A stretch of 20,641 nucleotides of DNA. Source: SIG607 sp045646245 (GTDB lineage Bacteria > Bacillota > Clostridia > Oscillospirales > Acutalibacteraceae). Below the pieces are notes generated by a model that searched no databases, was not told where the DNA came from, and saw nothing but the letters and a program-made list of their open reading frames with translations. The translations under genes and the position numbers were made by a program. How positions within the stretch are numbered: position 1 is the stretch's first letter; each line of letters starts with the position of its first letter. The DNA is taken from NCBI GenBank assembly GCA_045646245.1, contig JAZRKJ010000025.1:1-20641 (forward strand). Reading direction: 5' to 3'. Shown here piece after piece: positions 1 to 8,303 of this stretch.

Positions 1-861
1 ACAATTTACGCTCTTAACCACGGTGTAAACGTAATGCTTGAAAAACCCTTCACAGTTACACTTGAGGAAGCTATTGAGGTTATGAAGGCAGAAAAGGCAA
101 GCGGCAAGCTCCTTACTATCGGTTTCCAGCCCAGAATGAGCGAAAATATGAAGATGATTAAAAAGATCGTTGATTCCGGCGAGCTTGGTGACATTTATTA
201 CATTAAGGCAGGCGGCGGACGCCGTCACGGAATTCCTACTCCTTACGGCACTACCTTTATTGAGAAGGAAACAGGCGGTATCGGCGCTATGGGCGATATC
301 GGTTGCTATTCTCTCGATATGCTCCTTAACGCTGTAGGTTATCCCAAGCCTCTTACCGTAACCGGTTACACTTCTGATTTCTTCGGTAAGAATCCCGAAT
401 ATTACACCTATGACGGCAAACCTGCAGAGTACGCTGATAAATTCGGTGTAGATGATTTTGCAGCAGGCTTTGTACGTCTTGAAGGCGGAATAGTGCTTGA
501 CTTTATGATTTCCTGGGCTATGCATATGGATACTATAGGCGATGCTATTATCCTTGGTACCAAGGGTGGCTTGCGTATTCCTTCCACCGAATGCTGGAAC
601 GGTGAATTTTCTAAGCCTCTTACCATCTACAAGGATGTTGCAGGCAGACGCGTTCAGTATGAAGTTCCTCACGTTGCTGCTACCACTAACGGCAAGGGTC
701 TTTTCTACAATAAGATTCGTGCTTTCCTTGATGCCGTTAAGTACGGCGGTGAGCCTACCGTTCCTTCCAGCCAGATTCTTTATAATCAGGCTATTATTGA
801 CGGTATTATTAAATCCAATGCCATTGGTAAGGAAATTGAAATTGAAATTCCTGAAATCTAA
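1..861 (+). CDS. Gfo/Idh/MocA family oxidoreductase (3' part, start outside window)
   Basis: The reading frame is open from base 1, so the N-terminal Rossmann NAD(P)-binding half lies mostly upstream; an internal ATG at 34 is not the start. The visible part begins at the end of the Rossmann domain with the family's EKP signature (Met-Leu-Glu-Lys-Pro, bases 34-48), whose Lys is the catalytic/cofactor-binding residue. It continues into the alpha/beta C-terminal domain. The segment GGIGAMGDIGCYSLD (about bases 274-318) matches the conserved G-G-G-x-x-x-D-x-G-x-H/Y region. Here Tyr stands where many members have His, as in the glucose-fructose oxidoreductase-like subgroup. Such enzymes oxidise or reduce sugar, inositol or sugar-nucleotide substrates in the cytoplasm; the substrate cannot be assigned. 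Lys codons are mostly AAG and many codons end in C, unlike the following operon, which suggests high expression. A terminator follows at once. Confidence 0.9.
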   Translation, partial: TIYALNHGVNVMLEKPFTVTLEEAIEVMKAEKASGKLLTIGFQPRMSENMKMIKKIVDSGELGDIYYIKAGGGRRHGIPTPYGTTFIEKETGGIGAMGDIGCYSLDMLLNAVGYPKPLTVTGYTSDFFGKNPEYYTYDGKPAEYADKFGVDDFAAGFVRLEGGIVLDFMISWAMHMDTIGDAIILGTKGGLRIPSTECWNGEFSKPLTIYKDVAGRRVQYEVPHVAATTNGKGLFYNKIRAFLDAVKYGGEPTVPSSQILYNQAIIDGIIKSNAIGKEIEIEIPEI

Positions 862-905
862 TTATAATTTTTATGTTTAAAAAATAAAAAAACTATGCCC
901 ATTTG

Positions 906-940
906 TCAGGCACCCGTACGGGTGCCTGATTTTATATTTT
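906..940 (+). terminator. Intrinsic terminator of the oxidoreductase gene
   Basis: A perfect 24-bp palindrome at 906-929 (arms built on AGGCACCC/GGGTGCCT with a GTAC centre) is followed by TTTTATATTTT. The GC-rich stem plus U-rich tail is a canonical rho-independent terminator. It separates the oxidoreductase from the aromatic operon promoter 25 bp further on. Confidence 0.88.
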
Positions 941-964
941 ATCTGCATTTTTATGCATTTATTC

Positions 965-993
965 TTGACGATAAAAATTTGGTGTTATATAAT
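965..993 (+). promoter_or_regulatory. Sigma-A promoter of the aromatic amino acid operon
   Basis: The -35 is TTGACG at 965-970 and the -10 is TATAAT at 988-993, with exactly 17 bp between them; a second overlapping TATAAT lies at 993-998. Transcription should start near base 1000. That leaves a leader of only about 37 nt before the ATG at 1037, too short for a T-box or an attenuator, so control must act on initiation or on the enzymes. Confidence 0.8.
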
Positions 994-1036
994 ATAATAG
1001 CATATATATTTTTATTTATTTAGTGAGGCGACATTT

Positions 1037-2221
1037 ATGTTAAACGAAAAAATGCTGAAGCTTGGTACGGCAAGTTCTGCTATACGTCAACTTTTTGAAT
1101 ACGGTAAAATGAGAAAAGCCGAAATAGGCGATGATAAGGTTTTTGATTTTAGTATAGGAAACCCAAGCGTTCCTGCGCCTGAAAGTGTAGACGATACCAT
1201 TAAAACGCTTATTGATAACGAGGACAGTGTTATTCTTCACGGGTATACTTCTGCTCCGGGCGATATAGAAGTCAGAACCAAAATAGCCGATTATATTAAA
1301 GAAACTTCGGGTGTTAACGCAACGGCGGCTAATATTTATATGACCTGCGGCGCGGCGGCTTCGCTTACCGTTTCTCTTACCGCTCTTGCAAACGAAGGAG
1401 ACGAAGTAATTCTTCTCGCTCCCTTTTTCCCCGAATACAGAGTATTTGCGGAAAGAGCAGGTTTTAAGTGTGTTGTTGTGAATTGCCGTGAGCCTGATTT
1501 TCAAATAGATATAGATGCTCTTGAAAAGGCTGTTAATAAAAATACTAAAGCAATTATTATAAATTCTCCCAATAACCCGACGGGTGTTGTATTCAGCGAA
1601 GATACTATTCATTGCCTTGCCCGATTGCTCTATAAAAAACAAGAGGAATATTCAAAAGAGATTTTCCTTATTTCCGACGAACCGTACAGAGAGCTTGTTT
1701 ACGGTGACGTTACCGTTCCTTTCCCCGCAAAATATTATAACAATACAATTGTTTGCTATTCTTTCAGTAAGTCTTTATCGCTTCCGGGGGAGAGAATCGG
1801 TTATATTTTCGTTTCTCCCGAATGTAAAGATTCTGCCCTTGTTTTTGCCGCTGTTTGCGGCGCCGGACGCGCATTGGGGTTTGTTTGCGCTCCGTCAATG
1901 CTTCAACGTGTTGTAGCCGAAAATTTAGGTAAAACTGCTGATGTCAGCGTATACAACAAGAACCGTGAGCTGCTTTACAACGCACTCACAGAATACGGTT
2001 ATACAGCCGTTAAACCGGACGGCGCGTTTTATCTTTTTGTAAAAGCTCCCGAAAGCGATGCGGCTGCATTTGCCGAAAAAGCAAAGAAGTATGAACTTCT
2101 TTTGGTTCCCAGCGATTCTTTCGGTATGGGCGGATACGTAAGAATTTCTTACTGTGTTTCAACAAAACAAATCGAAAATTCACTTCCTGCCTTTAAGGCG
2201 CTTATCGAGGAGTATAAGTAA
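1037..2221 (+). CDS. PLP-dependent aminotransferase, class I/II (probable aromatic/aspartate aminotransferase)
   Basis: This 394-aa cytoplasmic enzyme has the fold-type I aminotransferase signature. NSPNNPTG is at residues 176-183, the PLP-ring Asp is in SDEPYREL (D214), the Schiff-base lysine is K245 in SFSKSLSLPGER, and the phosphate-binding Arg is R253. The N-terminal substrate loop (IGNPSVPAP, about 40-48) fits the AspC/AAT-I family. As first gene of an operon that ends at phenylpyruvate and 4-hydroxyphenylpyruvate, its likely job is the last transamination to Phe and Tyr, with glutamate or aspartate as donor. That role is inferred from context, not from specificity residues. The start at 1037 has the Shine-Dalgarno GTGAGG at 1023-1028. 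The stop overlaps the next start by one base (TAATG at 2219-2223), so translation is probably coupled. Confidence 0.9.
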   Translation: MLNEKMLKLGTASSAIRQLFEYGKMRKAEIGDDKVFDFSIGNPSVPAPESVDDTIKTLIDNEDSVILHGYTSAPGDIEVRTKIADYIKETSGVNATAANIYMTCGAAASLTVSLTALANEGDEVILLAPFFPEYRVFAERAGFKCVVVNCREPDFQIDIDALEKAVNKNTKAIIINSPNNPTGVVFSEDTIHCLARLLYKKQEEYSKEIFLISDEPYRELVYGDVTVPFPAKYYNNTIVCYSFSKSLSLPGERIGYIFVSPECKDSALVFAAVCGAGRALGFVCAPSMLQRVVAENLGKTADVSVYNKNRELLYNALTEYGYTAVKPDGAFYLFVKAPESDAAAFAEKAKKYELLLVPSDSFGMGGYVRISYCVSTKQIENSLPAFKALIEEYK

Positions 2222-3309
2222 TGGACAAATTAAGCAAAGCAAGAGAAGAAATCAATCGAATAGACAAAGAAATGGCGGAACTGTTTTGCCAAAGGATGGA
2301 AGCGGTTCGTCAGGTTGCGGAATATAAAAAGGAAAGGGGCTTGCCCATTCTTGACGCCGCAAGAGAAGAAGCGGTTATAAACCGAAATTCTGCCTTTGTT
2401 GAAGATGAAACCCTTCGCTCTTACTACGTAAACTTTTTGCGTAATAATATGGAAATTTCACGCAATTTCCAAAACCGATTAAACAGAGGTATGAAGGTTG
2501 CGTTTGCAGGTGTGCCCGGCGCTTTTGCAGAGGTTGCCGCGGATAAAATTTTTGATAATTGCGCCCCCGTGCCTTACGACAGCTTTAAAGCTGCTTATGA
2601 TGCCGCGGTAAACGGAGAGTGCGATTGCGTGCTTCTTCCTCTTGAAAACAGCTATAACGGTGACGTTGGACAGGTTATGGACCTTTCGTTTTTCGGTTCG
2701 CTGCATATAAACGGTGTTTACGATATTTCTATAACTCAATATCTCCTTGCAAAACCGGGAACAAAACCTGAGGATATTAAAGAGGTTATGAGCCATCCGC
2801 AAGCCTTAGGTCAATGTGCGGACTTTATTAAGAAGATGAGATATATTGCCGCAGAAAGTTCCAATACCGCCGTTGCTGCTGAATTTGTTGCCAACAGCGA
2901 CAGAAAAGATATTGCAGCAATCGGCAGCGAACAAGCGGCGAAAATTTACGGACTTGAGGTAATTGCCGCTTCCATTAACGACAGCAACAGTAACACCACC
3001 CGTTTTGCTGTTTTTTCGCGTACCAAAAGAAACAACACAGCTTCGGATAAGCAGTTTATTATGCTGTTTACCGTTAGAAACGAAAGCGGTTGCTTGGGTA
3101 AGGCGCTTTCGGTTATCGGTGCTAACGGTTTTAACCTTCGCGCTCTAAAAAGCCGTCCGACTAAGGAACTTATTTGGGATTACTATTTTTATGCTGAAGG
3201 CGAAGGCAATATAAATACGTCGGCGGGTGAAAAAATGATAAAAGAGCTTGACGAAGTTTGCAGTCACGTGAAAATTGTAGGCAGTTTTGAAAAGGAAATT
3301 GCATTGTGA
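2221..3309 (+). CDS. pheA: Bifunctional chorismate mutase / prephenate dehydratase (P-protein) with ACT domain
   Basis: This 362-aa protein has three domains. Residues 1-85 are an AroQ-class chorismate mutase: helical, starting LSKAREEINRIDKEMAELF, with the conserved Arg and Lys ligands in RQVAEYKK. Residues about 92-268 are the prephenate dehydratase, with VAFAGVPGAFAEVAA at 92-107 for the usual G-x-x-G-[TA]-[FY] motif, the catalytic-region SSNTAVAA (213-220), and the TRF motif (T260-F262). Residues about 278-355 form an ACT domain with GCLGKALSVIGANGFNL and an LKSRP motif corresponding to the ESRP of Phe-sensing P-proteins. It converts chorismate to prephenate and then phenylpyruvate. Feedback inhibition by phenylalanine through the ACT domain is expected from the family. 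The length matches E. coli PheA-like proteins. It supplies substrate for the aminotransferase immediately upstream. Confidence 0.95.
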   Translation: MDKLSKAREEINRIDKEMAELFCQRMEAVRQVAEYKKERGLPILDAAREEAVINRNSAFVEDETLRSYYVNFLRNNMEISRNFQNRLNRGMKVAFAGVPGAFAEVAADKIFDNCAPVPYDSFKAAYDAAVNGECDCVLLPLENSYNGDVGQVMDLSFFGSLHINGVYDISITQYLLAKPGTKPEDIKEVMSHPQALGQCADFIKKMRYIAAESSNTAVAAEFVANSDRKDIAAIGSEQAAKIYGLEVIAASINDSNSNTTRFAVFSRTKRNNTASDKQFIMLFTVRNESGCLGKALSVIGANGFNLRALKSRPTKELIWDYYFYAEGEGNINTSAGEKMIKELDEVCSHVKIVGSFEKEIAL

Positions 3310-3318
3310 GGCGATAAA

Positions 3319-4326
3319 ATGATTATTCCCGTTAACGTAACACAGGGTAGATACGATATAGTTTTAGAAAGAGGAGCCATAAATAAAGTCGGTGAACTTC
3401 TTGATTTGAACCGAACGGTACTTATAGTTACCGATGACGGTGTGCCGTCCTCTTATGCCGAGTGCGTTGCAAAACAATGCAAGGCGGCAATTATTGTTAC
3501 ACTTCCTCAGGGCGAAAAGACCAAGTGCTTTGATTCTTATAAGCTGTTGCTTTCTCACATGGTAGTAAACGGCTTTACACGAACTGACTGCGTGGTTGCT
3601 GTGGGCGGCGGTGTAATGGGTGACTTGGCAGGCTTTGTTGCCGCAAGTTTTATGCGCGGTGTGGATTTTTATAATATCCCTACTACCGTTCTTTCCCAAG
3701 TTGATTCTTCTATCGGCGGAAAGGTGGCTATAGACTTTGAAGGCTACAAAAACATAGTGGGCGCTTTTTACCAACCTAAAAAGGTTATAATAGACCCCGA
3801 CGTTTTAAAAACGTTGCCTAAAAGGCAAATAGCCAACGGACTTGCCGAAGCAATTAAAATGTCGCTAACAAGTGACAAAGAGCTTTTCGAGCTTTTTGAA
3901 AACGGTGACATAGAAAATAATATTGATAAAATTATTGAAGCGTCTTTGAGAATAAAGAAAGCTGTTGTAGAAGAGGACGAAAAAGAAGCGGGACTTCGTA
4001 AAATACTTAATTTCGGTCATACAGTTGCCCACGGAATTGAAAGCGATGACGGCATGAGCAATTATTATCACGGCGAATGTGTTGCTGTGGGTATGCTGCC
4101 TATGTGCGGTGAAAAGGTTAGAGAACGCCTTTTGGCAGTTCTTGAAAAAACGGGGTTGCCCACCAAAATCAATTGCAGTGCCGAAAAGGTAATCGAAGCT
4201 ATGAGCCATGACAAAAAAATGGCGGGCGATTCTATTACGGTTATTACCGTTAATAAAGTCGGTGAATTTGAAATGGAGAACATTCCCTTTAAGGTTCTTG
4301 CCGACAAAATGAAAGAAGTTTTGTAA
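3319..4326 (+). CDS. aroB: 3-dehydroquinate synthase
   Basis: This 335-aa enzyme converts DAHP to 3-dehydroquinate, step 2 of the shikimate pathway, using NAD+ and a divalent metal. The NAD-binding GGGVMGDLAGF follows VAV at residues 96-106, and the family signature PTTVLSQVDSSIGGK is at 121-135. Metal ligands are seen as E177 (GLAEAIK), H234 (NFGHTVAHGIE) and H251 (HGECVAVGM). All expected active-site residues I could check are present and the length is normal. The gene starts 9 bp after pheA with the ribosome site GTGAGGCGA at 3306-3314. The same GAGGCGA core precedes the first gene of the operon. The spacing to aroC (start 4328) is one base. Confidence 0.97.
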   Translation: MIIPVNVTQGRYDIVLERGAINKVGELLDLNRTVLIVTDDGVPSSYAECVAKQCKAAIIVTLPQGEKTKCFDSYKLLLSHMVVNGFTRTDCVVAVGGGVMGDLAGFVAASFMRGVDFYNIPTTVLSQVDSSIGGKVAIDFEGYKNIVGAFYQPKKVIIDPDVLKTLPKRQIANGLAEAIKMSLTSDKELFELFENGDIENNIDKIIEASLRIKKAVVEEDEKEAGLRKILNFGHTVAHGIESDDGMSNYYHGECVAVGMLPMCGEKVRERLLAVLEKTGLPTKINCSAEKVIEAMSHDKKMAGDSITVITVNKVGEFEMENIPFKVLADKMKEVL

Positions 4327-4327
4327 A

Positions 4328-5419
4328 ATGAAAAATACATATGGAAATAACCTTACTCTTACGCTTTTCGGTGAAAGCCACGGCGCGGCAATAGGTGCGG
4401 TGCTGGACGGAATGGCGGCCGGAATAGCAGTTGATGAAGAATTTATAAAAAGTCAGTTGAATAAGAGACGCGCCGCCGATGAGATATCTACTGCCAGAAA
4501 AGAAGCGGACGAGGTTAAAATTTTAAGCGGTGTTTATAACGGTCATACAACCGGTACGCCCATTTGTTTTGTTATAGAAAATAAGGATACCAAAAGCAAA
4601 GATTATTCCGACACCTACGGAAAAGCCAGACCCGGTCACGCAGATTATACTGCATTTATAAAATACGGCGGAAACGAAGATTTTCGCGGCGGCGGTCACT
4701 TTAGCGGCAGAATTACTGCACCTATAGTTGCCGCAGGTGCGCTTGTTATTTCGGCTCTCAGTAAAAAAGGTATTTGTATAGGAACCCATATTAAAGAATG
4801 CGCGGGCGCACCCGACAGAGCTTTTGAGGATTTATCTGAAGATATTTCTGCTTTAAATAACAAAACCTTTGCTGTTCTGGACGAAACAAAAGGCGAAAAA
4901 ATGCGCGAAAATATACTAAAAGCCAAAGAAGAAGGGGATAGCGTAGGCGGAATTTTAGAGACCGCAGTTATCGGTATGCCTGCAGGCGCGGGAGAACCGT
5001 GGTTTGATACGGTGGAGGGCTTGCTTTCTCACGGGCTTTTCAGTATTCCTGCAGTAAAAGGCGTGGAATTCGGCGCGGGATTTGCTTTTGCCGATATGAA
5101 GGGGAGCGAAGCAAACGACAGCTTTGTTGCCCATAACCAAACGATTACCACCGTTACAAACAATAACGGTGGAATTAACGGCGGAATCACCAACGGTATG
5201 CCCTTGATTTTCAGTTGTGTCGTTAAGCCCACACCTTCTATATGCAAGTCTCAGCAAACGGTGGATTTTGTTAAGGGTGAAAACGTTACGCTTAATATAA
5301 AAGGCAGACACGACCCTTGTATTGTTCACAGGGCAAGAGTTGTAGTTGACAGTATTACTGCCCTTACACTTGCAGATATTCTTATTGGAAGATACGGAAC
5401 AGATTATTTAAAGGACTGA
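4328..5419 (+). CDS. aroC: Chorismate synthase
   Basis: This 363-aa enzyme removes phosphate from EPSP to give chorismate, the last shikimate-pathway step, using reduced FMN. The N-terminal GESHG (15-19) carries the first catalytic His (H18). RPGHADYT at 101-108 is the second signature. The third, usually RGGGRSSxRET, appears as RGGGHFSGRIT at 120-130, a variant I believe is common in gut Clostridia. GRHDPCIVHRA near the C-terminus is the usual FMN/phosphate-binding region. The gene follows aroB by one base and the next gene starts 4 bp after its stop. No separate flavin reductase lies in the operon, so reduced FMN must come from elsewhere. Confidence 0.96.
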   Translation: MKNTYGNNLTLTLFGESHGAAIGAVLDGMAAGIAVDEEFIKSQLNKRRAADEISTARKEADEVKILSGVYNGHTTGTPICFVIENKDTKSKDYSDTYGKARPGHADYTAFIKYGGNEDFRGGGHFSGRITAPIVAAGALVISALSKKGICIGTHIKECAGAPDRAFEDLSEDISALNNKTFAVLDETKGEKMRENILKAKEEGDSVGGILETAVIGMPAGAGEPWFDTVEGLLSHGLFSIPAVKGVEFGAGFAFADMKGSEANDSFVAHNQTITTVTNNNGGINGGITNGMPLIFSCVVKPTPSICKSQQTVDFVKGENVTLNIKGRHDPCIVHRARVVVDSITALTLADILIGRYGTDYLKD

Positions 5420-5423
5420 CATT

Positions 5424-6665
5424 ATGGAATACGGTTTAATAGCCGAGCGTCTGGGACACAGTTTTTCAAAGGAAATTCACGCCCGTCTCGCCGACTATGA
5501 TTATGAATTAAAGGAGCTTAAAACCCTTGAGGAATTGGACAGATTTATGCGTAAAAAGGCTTTTAAAGCAATTAACGTAACAATTCCTTATAAAGAAGCG
5601 GTTATTCCTTATCTTGATAAAATAGACCCCATTGCTGCCCAAATAGGCGCTGTCAACACAATAGTAAACGATGGCGGCAGGCTGCTTGGATATAATACCG
5701 ATTTTGCGGGTATGAAGGCTATGTGTGAAAACTCCGAAATAGTTATGAATGGCAAAAAGGTTCTTATTTTAGGAAGCGGCGGAACAAGCAAAACTTCTTT
5801 GGCGGTAGCAAAGGCTATGGGAGCAAGAGAAATATATCAAGTTTCAAGAAGAAAAACCAATGCTACCGTAACTTATGAGGAAGCTTATGAACTTCATAAT
5901 GACGCCGAAGTGGTAATCAACACCACTCCCTGCGGAATGTATCCTGAAATTTGCGGAACAGCAATAGACCTTAAAAAATTCAAGAATCTTGAGGGCGCGG
6001 TTGACGCGGTATATAATCCATTAAGAACCGAATTTTATTTAACTGCTCTTAATATGGGCGCCAAAGCGGTTTGCGGACTTTATATGCTGGTTGCTCAGGC
6101 GGTATTTGCCTGTCAGTGGTTTTTAAATAAAGCTTTTGATAAGGAAATAATAGAAAAGGTTTATAAAGATATTCGTATAAGTAAAGAAAACGTTGTTCTT
6201 ATAGGTATGCCTTCCTGCGGAAAGTCTACTGTAGGTGAATTCCTTGCAAAAAAAACAGGCAGACCCTTTTACGACACCGACGTTTTGATAGAAGAAAAAA
6301 CCGGCAAACACCCATCGGCTATTATAACCGAGCAGGGGGAAGCGGCGTTCAGAGATATTGAAAGCCGAATTGTAAAGGAGGTAAGCGCAAAATCGGGCGT
6401 GATAATCGCTCCCGGAGGCGGCGCAATTCTCAGAGAAGAAAACCGTAATAATCTTCGTAAAAACGGAACTTTATGGTTTATAGACCGTCCGCTTGATAAA
6501 TTGATTACCACATCTGACCGCCCTCTTTCTTCAAGCAGAGAGGCGCTTACAAAACGCTATAATGAGCGTTACCCCATATACACCGATACTGCCGATTACA
6601 TAATTAAAAATATTGGAAGTATTGAGCAAGCGGCAGAGCAAATAGAAAAGGACTTGAATAAATGA
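5424..6665 (+). CDS. aroE-aroK: Fused shikimate dehydrogenase - shikimate kinase
   Basis: One uninterrupted 413-aa frame holds two enzymes. Residues 1 to about 250 are shikimate dehydrogenase: GHSFSKEIH (11-19) binds substrate, NVTIPYK (51-57) carries catalytic K57, GYNTDF (89-94) carries catalytic D93, and GSGGTSK (117-123) is the NADP-binding loop. Residues about 254-413 are shikimate kinase: Walker A GMPSCGKST (261-269), shikimate/Mg site DTD (284-286), FRDIE (309-313) with the substrate Arg R310, PGGGA (330-334), lid DRPL (365-368), and the C-terminal RYPIY...AD (382-391). There is almost no linker beyond a short helix (residues 235-252). Both halves appear catalytically complete, so the protein should reduce 3-dehydroshikimate and phosphorylate the shikimate product in one polypeptide. 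No separate aroK is present in the operon. The stop overlaps aroQ by ATGA at 6662-6665. Confidence 0.93.
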   Translation: MEYGLIAERLGHSFSKEIHARLADYDYELKELKTLEELDRFMRKKAFKAINVTIPYKEAVIPYLDKIDPIAAQIGAVNTIVNDGGRLLGYNTDFAGMKAMCENSEIVMNGKKVLILGSGGTSKTSLAVAKAMGAREIYQVSRRKTNATVTYEEAYELHNDAEVVINTTPCGMYPEICGTAIDLKKFKNLEGAVDAVYNPLRTEFYLTALNMGAKAVCGLYMLVAQAVFACQWFLNKAFDKEIIEKVYKDIRISKENVVLIGMPSCGKSTVGEFLAKKTGRPFYDTDVLIEEKTGKHPSAIITEQGEAAFRDIESRIVKEVSAKSGVIIAPGGGAILREENRNNLRKNGTLWFIDRPLDKLITTSDRPLSSSREALTKRYNERYPIYTDTADYIIKNIGSIEQAAEQIEKDLNK

Positions 6666-7102
6666 AAATTCTTATTATAAACGGGCCGAATATAAATATG
6701 CTTGGTATTCGTGAACCGGGAATTTACGGAAAACAAACCTATAACGACCTTTTAAATACCGTAAAAAAACACGGCGAAAAAATGGGTGTTGAAGTGGAAT
6801 GTTATCAATCTAACCACGAAGGAGCTCTTGTGGATAAAATTCAGGAAGCTTTAGGTAATACTGACGGAATAGTTATAAACCCCGCCGGTTATACCCACAC
6901 AAGCGTGGCAATTCTTGACGCGGTTAAAGCGGTTTCGATTCCTACCGTAGAGGTACATATTTCCGACGTGCCTTCAAGGGAGGAATTCAGACAGATAAGT
7001 TATATAAGAAAGGCCTGTATTAAAACCATTACGGGTCACGGTATAAAGGGTTATACCGAAGCTATGGATTATTTGGCGGAGTATATAAAAAATGAAGGTT
7101 GA
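6662..7102 (+). CDS. aroQ: Type II 3-dehydroquinate dehydratase
   Basis: This 146-aa protein is typical in length for the dodecameric type II enzyme that dehydrates 3-dehydroquinate to 3-dehydroshikimate. GPNINMLGIREPGIYG (8-23) carries R17 and the catalytic Tyr22 on the flexible loop. YQSNHEG is at 48-54, INPAGYTHTS (72-81) contains H79, and VEVHISD (96-102) carries the catalytic H99. It starts in a 4-bp ATGA overlap with the aroE-aroK stop and its own end overlaps aroA by 11 bp, so translational coupling is very likely. It makes the substrate for the dehydrogenase half of the upstream fusion. Confidence 0.96.
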   Translation: MKILIINGPNINMLGIREPGIYGKQTYNDLLNTVKKHGEKMGVEVECYQSNHEGALVDKIQEALGNTDGIVINPAGYTHTSVAILDAVKAVSIPTVEVHISDVPSREEFRQISYIRKACIKTITGHGIKGYTEAMDYLAEYIKNEG

Positions 7103-8303
7103 AATTACTAAAGGTAAAGCAAAAGGCGTTATGACTGCGCCGCCTTCAAAGAGTATGGCTCACCGAAACCTTATTTGCGCCGCTTTAAGCGGAGAAAGCA
7201 GCGTTTCAGGCGTCGCTTTTTCTCAGGATATACTCGCTACCCTTGACTGTCTTTCTGCTCTCGGAGCGAAAATTAACCAACAAGGCGATAAAATTACTCT
7301 TGGCGGTCTTGATCCTTACTGCGCAGGGAAGGTTACCTTAAATTGCCGTGAAAGCGGCAGTACCTTAAGGTTTATGCTGCCCCTTTGTCTTTTGTCGGGT
7401 GAAGAAATAATGCTGATTGGAAGCGGAAGGCTGCTAAAACGCCCCATGACGGTATACGAACAACTGTGCAAAGAAAAGGGAATAGCGTTTTATCAAGACG
7501 ATAATTGCATTAAGGTTAAAGGAAAGTTAAGCGGCGGCGATTTTTACGTTGACGGTTCGGTCAGCAGTCAGTTTATTTCGGGACTTCTTTTTGCATTACC
7601 CCTTTTAAAAGAAGACAGCGTCATAAATATTACGGGTGAATTGCAAAGTGAATCTTACTTAAAGTTAACCCTTTCTTCCCTTGAAAATTTTGGAATTACG
7701 GTTGACAGCAGTAATATTCGAAGAATAAAAATCTTCGGCGGTCAAAGTTATTGCTCAAAAAATATGACGGTGGAAGGGGATTATTCCAACTCGGCGTTTT
7801 TTGAAGCCCTTAACTTTTTGGGCTCTCAGGTTCAAATTGACGGGCTTTTGGAAAACAGCCTTCAAGGAGATAAGGTTTATCTTGATTTAATTCCTAAATT
7901 AAAGGAAGAAAATGCGGTTATTTCCCTTGCTGACTGTCCGGATTTAGGCCCCGTTTTGTTTGCTTTGGCATCGGCGGGAAAAGGAGCTGTTTTTACCGAT
8001 ACGGCAAGGCTCAGAATTAAAGAGAGTGACAGAGTCTCCTGTATGGAAAAAGAACTGTCCAAATTCGGCGTCAAAATGGAAGTTAAGGATAATGAAGTAA
8101 AAGTGTACGGGACGGCTTTAAAAACTCCCACAGAGCCGCTTTACGGCCATAACGACCATAGAATTGTTATGGCAATGTCGGTGCTTTGCACTTTAACCGG
8201 CGGAATCATAGAAGATGCCGGTGCGGTGAGCAAAAGTTTACCCGACTTTTTTGAACGGCTTGTTTCTCTTGGAATTAAGGTGACAAAATATGAAACTAAG
8301 TAG
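7092..8303 (+). CDS. aroA: 3-phosphoshikimate 1-carboxyvinyltransferase (EPSP synthase)
   Basis: This 403-aa enzyme joins PEP to shikimate-3-phosphate. APPSKSMAHR (16-25) provides the K20-S21-R25 substrate contacts. The glyphosate/PEP loop reads RESGSTLRF at 85-93, replacing the NAGTAMRP of class I enzymes, so Ser lies after the key Gly and Phe lies where E. coli has Pro101. GSGRLLKRPM is at 109-118, and the C-terminal half holds CPDLGPV (catalytic Asp region) and RIKESDR. The protein is slightly shorter than E. coli AroA (427 aa) but has both domains. The start at 7092 lies inside the aroQ end (11-bp overlap); no better downstream start precedes the conserved N-terminal strand. The end overlaps tyrA by 14 bp. 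Confidence 0.96.
   Translation: MKVEITKGKAKGVMTAPPSKSMAHRNLICAALSGESSVSGVAFSQDILATLDCLSALGAKINQQGDKITLGGLDPYCAGKVTLNCRESGSTLRFMLPLCLLSGEEIMLIGSGRLLKRPMTVYEQLCKEKGIAFYQDDNCIKVKGKLSGGDFYVDGSVSSQFISGLLFALPLLKEDSVINITGELQSESYLKLTLSSLENFGITVDSSNIRRIKIFGGQSYCSKNMTVEGDYSNSAFFEALNFLGSQVQIDGLLENSLQGDKVYLDLIPKLKEENAVISLADCPDLGPVLFALASAGKGAVFTDTARLRIKESDRVSCMEKELSKFGVKMEVKDNEVKVYGTALKTPTEPLYGHNDHRIVMAMSVLCTLTGGIIEDAGAVSKSLPDFFERLVSLGIKVTKYETK

Noticed and set aside
994..1036. T-box or leader-peptide attenuator for the aromatic operon
   Set aside because: The leader is too short and lacks the T-box sequence and a terminator hairpin.
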